Below the pieces are notes generated by a model. The model was not told where the DNA came from, made no database searches, and was given only the letters and a program-made list of their open reading frames with translations. Below are positions 60,097-64,000 of a DNA stretch of 64,000 nt, piece after piece. The translations under genes and the position numbers were made by a program. How positions within the stretch are numbered: the stretch's first letter is position 1; each line of letters opens with the position of its first letter. The stretch comes from Streptomyces sp. DSM 110735 (GTDB lineage Bacteria; Actinomycetota; Actinomycetes; Streptomycetales; Streptomycetaceae), in assembly GCF_016482685.1 (NCBI RefSeq), contig NZ_JACYHF010000009.1, positions 62,001 to 126,000 of the forward strand. Reading direction: 5' to 3'.

Positions 60097-61077
60097 TCAC
60101 TGCTCGTCGAAGAGACTCGTCACCGAGCCGTCCTCGAAGACCTCACGCACCGCGTTCGCGATCGTCGGGGCGATCGACAACACCTTGATCTTGTCCAGGT
60201 CCGCCGCCAGCTCACCCGGCGTCGGCAGCGTGTTCGTGAACACGAACTCGCTCACCCGGGAGTTCTTCAGCCGGTCCACCGCCGGACCCGACAGCACACC
60301 GTGCGTCGCCGTCACGATCACGTCCTCCGCGCCGTGCGCGAACAGGGCGTCCGCAGCCGCGCAGATCGTGCCGCCCGTGTCGATCATGTCGTCGACCAGC
60401 ACGCACACCCGGCCCTCGACCTCGCCCACGACCTCGTGGACGGTGACCTGGTTCGCCACGTCCTTGTCCCGGCGCTTGTGCACGATCGCCAGCGGCGCGC
60501 CCAGCCGGTCGCACCACCGGTCCGCCACCCGCACCCGGCCCGCGTCCGGCGAGACCACCGTCAGCTTGTTCCGGTCCACCTTGTCGCCCACGTAGTCCGC
60601 CAGCAGCGGCAGCGCGAACAGGTGGTCCACCGGACCGTCGAAGAAGCCCTGGATCTGGTCCGTGTGCAGATCCACCGTCAGGATGCGGTCCGCACCCGCC
60701 GTCTTCATCAGATCCGCGATCAGACGCGCCGAGATCGGCTCACGGCCACGGTGCTTCTTGTCCTGGCGGGCGTAACCGTAGAACGGCACGATCACCGTGA
60801 TGGAGCGCGCCGACGCGCGCTTCAGCGCGTCGATCATGATGAGCTGCTCCATGATCCACTTGTTGATCGGAGCGGTGTGGCTCTGGATCAGGAAGCAGTC
60901 CGCGCCTCGCGCCGACTCCTGATAGCGGACGTAGATCTCACCGTTGGCGAAGTCGAAAGCCTTCGTCGGGACGACCCCCACACCGAGTTCGCGGGCGACC
61001 TCCTCGGCAAGCTCGGGGTGGGCGCGGCCGGAGAAGAACATCATCTTCTTCTCGCCGGTCGTCTTGATCCCGGTCAC
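60097..61077 (-). CDS. prs: Ribose-phosphate diphosphokinase
   Basis: A 326-residue PRPP synthetase that makes the precursor of nucleotides, His and Trp. FFSGRAHPELAEEVARELG at the start, VPFYGYARQDKKHRGREPISARL (flexible loop and class I signature), VDLHTDQIQGFF (PRPP synthase signature), and the PRPP loop VLVDDMIDTGGTI. The GTG at 61077 is eight bases after GAGGAG. It is downstream of glmU with 172 bases between. Confidence 0.94.
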   Translation of the reverse strand: MTGIKTTGEKKMMFFSGRAHPELAEEVARELGVGVVPTKAFDFANGEIYVRYQESARGADCFLIQSHTAPINKWIMEQLIMIDALKRASARSITVIVPFYGYARQDKKHRGREPISARLIADLMKTAGADRILTVDLHTDQIQGFFDGPVDHLFALPLLADYVGDKVDRNKLTVVSPDAGRVRVADRWCDRLGAPLAIVHKRRDKDVANQVTVHEVVGEVEGRVCVLVDDMIDTGGTICAAADALFAHGAEDVIVTATHGVLSGPAVDRLKNSRVSEFVFTNTLPTPGELAADLDKIKVLSIAPTIANAVREVFEDGSVTSLFDEQ

Positions 61078-61249
61078 AGCACTGTCTCCTCAGAGGTGTG
61101 TCGGCCAGCCTCGGCCAAGCGGCCTCTCGGCTGGGCACGAGAGGGCCGAATTAGCTGGTAGGGGGTGCGGTTGTGCACTTATCACGGTACGCCGTGTTTG
61201 ACGCACTCGTGTCCGGAAGGGGTCCGGACGAGCCCTGCCGGGGCCCGCC

Positions 61250-62698
61250 TCAGCCCTCGTCCCCGGCCGGACCGGACGCCGCCCCGGCCGCCTTCGCCGC
61301 CGCGCTCCCGGGCCGCTTACGGGCCACCCAGCCCTCGATATTGCGCTGCTGGCCACGCGCCACGGCCAGCGAACCCGGCGGCACATCCTTGATGATCACG
61401 GACCCGGCGGCGGTGTACGCACCGTCCCCGACCGTGACAGGCGCCACAAACATGTTGTCCGCACCGGTCCGGCAATGCGAGCCGATCACCGAGTGGTGCT
61501 TGTCCTGACCGTCGTAGTTCACGAACACGCTCGCCGCGCCGATGTTCGTGAAATCACCGATCGTCGCGTCGCCCACGTACGACAGATGCGGAACCTTCGT
61601 CCCCTCACCGATCGACGCGTTCTTCGTCTCCACGTACGTCCCGATCTTGGACTTCACGCCGAGCCGCGTCCCCGGTCGCAGATACGCGAACGGACCCACC
61701 GACGCGCCCTCCCCGACCCGGGCGCCGTCCGACACCGTGTTGTCCAGCCGGGCGCCCGCGCCCACCCGCGTGTCGTGCAGCCGGCTGTTCGGACCGACCT
61801 CCGCGCCCTCGCCGACGTGCGTCGCGCCGGTGAGCTGCGTCCCCGGGTGCACCAGGGCGTCCCGGCCGAAGGTGACCGTCACGTCCACCCAGGTCGTCGC
61901 CGGGTCGACCACCGTCACGCCGTCCAGCATCGCGGCGGTCAGCAGACGGTCGTTGAGCGTCCGGCGCGCCTCCGCCAACTGCACCCGGTTGTTGATCCCG
62001 GCGATCTCCCGGTGGTCCCCGGCCACCGACGCGCCCACCCGGTGCCCCGCCTCCCGCAGGATGCCGAGCACGTCCGTCAGGTACTCCTCGCCCTGGCTGT
62101 TGTCGGTGCGCACCTGCTTCAGCGCGTCCGCGAGGAGCGTGCCGTCGAACGCGAACACCCCGCTGTTGATCTCCCGGACCGCCCGCTGCTCCTCGGTCGC
62201 GTCCTTGTGCTCCACGATCGCCGTCACCGCGCCGGTCGCCCCGTCCCGCACGATCCGGCCGTACCCGGTCGCGTCCGGCACCTCGGCGGTCAGCACGGTC
62301 ACCGCGTTGCCGTCGGCGTGGTGCGTACCGGCCAGGTCCCGCAGCGTGTCCGCCGTCAGCAGCGGGGTGTCACCGCACACGACGACGACGGTGCCCTCCA
62401 GCGGACCGCCCAGCTCCTCCAGCGCCATCCGCACCGCGTGACCGGTGCCGTTCTGCGTCTCCTGCACGGCGGTGCGGACGCCGGGGTCGATCTCCGCCAG
62501 GTGCGCGGCGACCTGCTCACGGGCGTGGCCCACCACGACGACGAGGTGCTCCGGGTCCAGCTCACGGGAGGCGGCCAGCACATGACCGACCAGGGACCGA
62601 CCGCAGATCTCGTGCAGCACCTTCGGTGTGGCGGACTTCATACGGGTGCCCTCACCCGCTGCGAGTACGACGACGGCTGCCGGGCGAATGGCGCTCAC
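61250..62698 (-). CDS. glmU: Bifunctional GlmU (GlcN-1-P acetyltransferase / GlcNAc-1-P uridyltransferase)
   Basis: A 482-residue enzyme that makes UDP-GlcNAc for peptidoglycan. The N-terminal pyrophosphorylase domain has VLAAGEGTRMKSATPKVLHEICG near 11-33, QNGTGHAVRMAL, and CGDTPLL. The C-terminal left-handed beta-helix has the LRPGTRLGVKSKIGTYVETKNASIGEG and YDGQDKHHSVIGSH acetyl-CoA region with active-site His. The GTG at 62698 follows GAAAGGCAACCCC. The frame to 62866 upstream is the tRNA-adjacent region and is not coding. Confidence 0.94.
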   Translation of the reverse strand: MSAIRPAAVVVLAAGEGTRMKSATPKVLHEICGRSLVGHVLAASRELDPEHLVVVVGHAREQVAAHLAEIDPGVRTAVQETQNGTGHAVRMALEELGGPLEGTVVVVCGDTPLLTADTLRDLAGTHHADGNAVTVLTAEVPDATGYGRIVRDGATGAVTAIVEHKDATEEQRAVREINSGVFAFDGTLLADALKQVRTDNSQGEEYLTDVLGILREAGHRVGASVAGDHREIAGINNRVQLAEARRTLNDRLLTAAMLDGVTVVDPATTWVDVTVTFGRDALVHPGTQLTGATHVGEGAEVGPNSRLHDTRVGAGARLDNTVSDGARVGEGASVGPFAYLRPGTRLGVKSKIGTYVETKNASIGEGTKVPHLSYVGDATIGDFTNIGAASVFVNYDGQDKHHSVIGSHCRTGADNMFVAPVTVGDGAYTAAGSVIIKDVPPGSLAVARGQQRNIEGWVARKRPGSAAAKAAGAASGPAGDEG

Positions 62699-62777
62699 GG
62701 GGTTGCCTTTCGGCTCATGAAGGGTGTGGGGGGTGACGAGCGCAGGATACCGGGGGGAAATCCGGGGGACATGAGAG

Positions 62778-62811
62778 CGGGTCCCGCCGGGGGGATGCCG
62801 GTCGGGACCCG
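62778..62811 (-). terminator. Hairpin after tRNA-Gln
   Basis: CGGGTCCCG (62778-62786) pairs perfectly with CGGGACCCG (62803-62811), with an inner CCGG/CCGG pairing. It lies between the tRNA gene and glmU and would end the tRNA transcript. Confidence 0.7.
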
Positions 62812-62835
62812 AACGTGGGATGAGTGTGCTGTGGG

Positions 62836-62906
62836 CTCCCGGAGAAGGATTCGAACCCTCATTCAACGGACCAAAACCGTTTGTCCTGCCCTTAGACGAT
62901 CCGGGA
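62836..62906 (-). tRNA. tRNA-Gln (anticodon UUG)
   Basis: The minus strand folds to a 71-base tRNA. The acceptor stem is TCCCGGA-type (62900-62906 with its complement near 62837-62843). The anticodon stem AACGG/CCGTT encloses loop TTTTGGT with anticodon TTG. The T-arm has GGTTCGAATCC. The discriminator is G and no CCA is encoded. It reads CAA (Gln). Confidence 0.93.
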
Positions 62907-62917
62907 TGGATGGCGCG

Positions 62918-63802
62918 CTAGGTCCGATTCGGTTGATCGATCTCGCGCGCGGCCTCCACTATGCCGTACCAGGACCCCTCAATGCGACGGTACAAGTCGG
63001 CACCTTTCAGTACTTTGATGACGAGGCAGCCCCGGTAGCCCTCGCCGGTGTTCTTCCGGACCGTCCTGGGGTTGTGGCGCTTGAGTCCCGTCTTGTTGAA
63101 GGCGGAGGGATCGGCGCCCACGAGATCCGCCCAGTAGCGCTCGGCGGCCGGGACGTCCGCGCTCTCGTGGATGAGCACCATGAACCGCAGTTGCTCGCGC
63201 GCTACCCCGAGCAGGTCCAGCCAGGCGAGGAAGACCTCGATCATGCCGGGGTCGCTGTTGACGAAGGTGACGATCTCGCGGCGGTCGTACGGCTTGTCCT
63301 TGGCGCCCTCGGCCCAGTAGAGCCCGACGCCGATCAGGAACAGCTCGCGCCCCGACAGAGGGCCCACGGCCCGTGCGGCCTGCTCCTTGGTGCGCCGGCG
63401 TTCCTCGTCGCGGACGCGCAGCCGTTCCTCCCAGCCCTTGCGGGCGATGGCCGACGCCTCCTCGGGGGTGCGGCGCTCCGGCTTCGGCAGGTCCCGTACC
63501 CACAGTGAGATCGAGCTCTTCGAGCAGCCCAGCTCCATCTGGATCCGGTCGTACGTGAACCCCTGCCGCCTCAGCTCCCGTGCCCTCTCCCGCAGGTCGT
63601 CCTTCGCGTTCGGGCGTTTTGTCCAGTCCGGGGGCGGCTCCCCGTGGACGAGGCGGTTGAGGAGGTCGTTGTTGAAGACTTTCAGTTCGTCGCGGATCTG
63701 GCGGAGGCTGAGCCCCGCGCGGCGGAGCGCGACCGCTCGCTCCCGCAACGCCTCGAAGTCCGCGTGCCGTCCGTCGTTGCCCGGTGAATGTGCCATGTGC
63801 AT
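62918..63802 (-). CDS. HTH protein with LAGLIDADG-like motif next to tRNA-Gln
   Basis: A 294-residue protein of unknown family. The N-terminal half has two similar HTH modules (LRERAVALRRAGLSLRQIRDELK near 22 and LRERARELRRQGFTYDRIQMELGCSKSSISLW near 72). The C-terminal half contains ELFLIGVGLYWAEGAKDKP, which resembles the LAGLIDADG helix of homing endonucleases (L-x-G-x-x-x-A-E-G), followed by IVTFVNSDPGMIEVFLAWL. This fits single-motif endonuclease-like or WhiA-like DNA-binding proteins. The gene lies 11 bases upstream of tRNA-Gln on the same strand. Starts at 63802 or 63796 are both possible. Confidence 0.65.
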   Translation of the reverse strand: MHMAHSPGNDGRHADFEALRERAVALRRAGLSLRQIRDELKVFNNDLLNRLVHGEPPPDWTKRPNAKDDLRERARELRRQGFTYDRIQMELGCSKSSISLWVRDLPKPERRTPEEASAIARKGWEERLRVRDEERRRTKEQAARAVGPLSGRELFLIGVGLYWAEGAKDKPYDRREIVTFVNSDPGMIEVFLAWLDLLGVAREQLRFMVLIHESADVPAAERYWADLVGADPSAFNKTGLKRHNPRTVRKNTGEGYRGCLVIKVLKGADLYRRIEGSWYGIVEAAREIDQPNRT

Positions 63803-63961
63803 ACCGTCCGGGCGGAACGGGTAGGTCCGGTGGTGATGAGCCGGGGTTCAGCAGTTCGAGCGATTTCAGATGGTTTCGACGGCATTCGATTACGGTGTGT
63901 GATCCGGGCGGAGGGCGAAACTCGCCGGAAAAGCCGCCCTCGCCGCCCGTAGGCTGGAGGC

Positions 63962-64000
63962 ATGACCACGACGGGGGAAGACCGCGCCAGGGCCCTGACC
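63962..64000 (+). CDS. Start of a further gene (3' end outside window)
   Basis: ATG 63962 follows CTGGAGGC and opens MTTTGEDRARALT up to the window edge. Only 13 codons are present, so no function can be given. The 159-base gap to the HTH gene is the divergent promoter region. Confidence 0.5.
   Translation, partial: MTTTGEDRARALT

Noticed and set aside
62699..62866. N-terminal extension of glmU to 62866
   Set aside because: It runs through the terminator and into the tRNA-Gln gene; the GTG at 62698 aligns with the family start.

Overview
The window is a chromosomal stretch of a Streptomyces species. The evidence is the very high G+C content with G/C-biased third codon positions, frequent GTG starts, an SsgA-like sporulation regulator, a TamR/tam pair, a tricorn-type protease, and gene blocks in the order known from Streptomyces coelicolor (tatD-rpf-rsmA-ispE, galT-galE-galK, glmU-prs-rplY-pth next to tRNA-Gln). 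There is no rRNA, CRISPR array, prophage or biosynthetic cluster. One IS200/IS605-type tnpB is the only clear mobile-element gene.

Layout. 1-7.3 kb: end of a short-chain dehydrogenase, a small helical protein, the RNA polymerase-displacing helicase HelR behind a palindrome that matches the rifamycin-associated element, a tricorn-like protease, and a TetR regulator. 7.4-17.2 kb: MMPL exporter, DMT permease, a divergent four-gene locus around an XRE-TPR regulator, a flavin monooxygenase, a beta-hydroxyacid-type dehydrogenase, a DUF1876 protein and an S12 serine hydrolase. This part has three short tandem repeats within 2 kb. 17.3-25.3 kb: an ECF metal transporter (fused CbiM-CbiN, CbiQ, CbiO) behind a Nur-box-like site, ssgE, two tandem MecA-N-type penicillin-binding proteins, and Hsp31/HchA. 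25.4-35.1 kb: GMC oxidoreductase, protein O-mannosyltransferase, rsmI, a zinc-ribbon protein, tatD, rpfB, rsmA and ispE. 35.1-39.1 kb: a Uma2-family protein whose start codon overlaps the stop of tnpB, then an ABC-F ATPase. 39.2-44.5 kb: two paralogous membrane-anchored beta-propeller proteins and a LuxR-type regulator without a phosphoacceptor. 44.5-50.0 kb: an SSS symporter with a small membrane partner, divergent from the Leloir operon galTEK. 50.0-55.0 kb: GNAT, a second LuxR-type regulator, tamR/tam, a VOC protein, and a fatty-acid desaturase translationally coupled to a TetR regulator. 55.2-64 kb: ppc, a membrane protein, the block pth-rplY-prs-glmU, tRNA-Gln(UUG), an HTH protein with a LAGLIDADG-like motif, and the start of a further gene.

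How the genes work together. Most are housekeeping: ribosome and tRNA maintenance (rsmA, rsmI, pth, rplY), precursor supply (prs, glmU, ispE, ppc, galTEK) and envelope growth or sporulation (PBPs, SsgE, Rpf, Pmt). Local regulatory circuits can be read from palindromes: RAE-helR, Nur-cbiMN, TamR-tam, and TetR-desaturase. The less explained parts are the tnpB/uma2 junction, the XRE-TPR locus, the HTH/LAGLIDADG-like protein beside tRNA-Gln, the pseudo-receiver regulator and the repeat-rich gene ends. Family assignments come from reading the proteins by eye; no database search was run.
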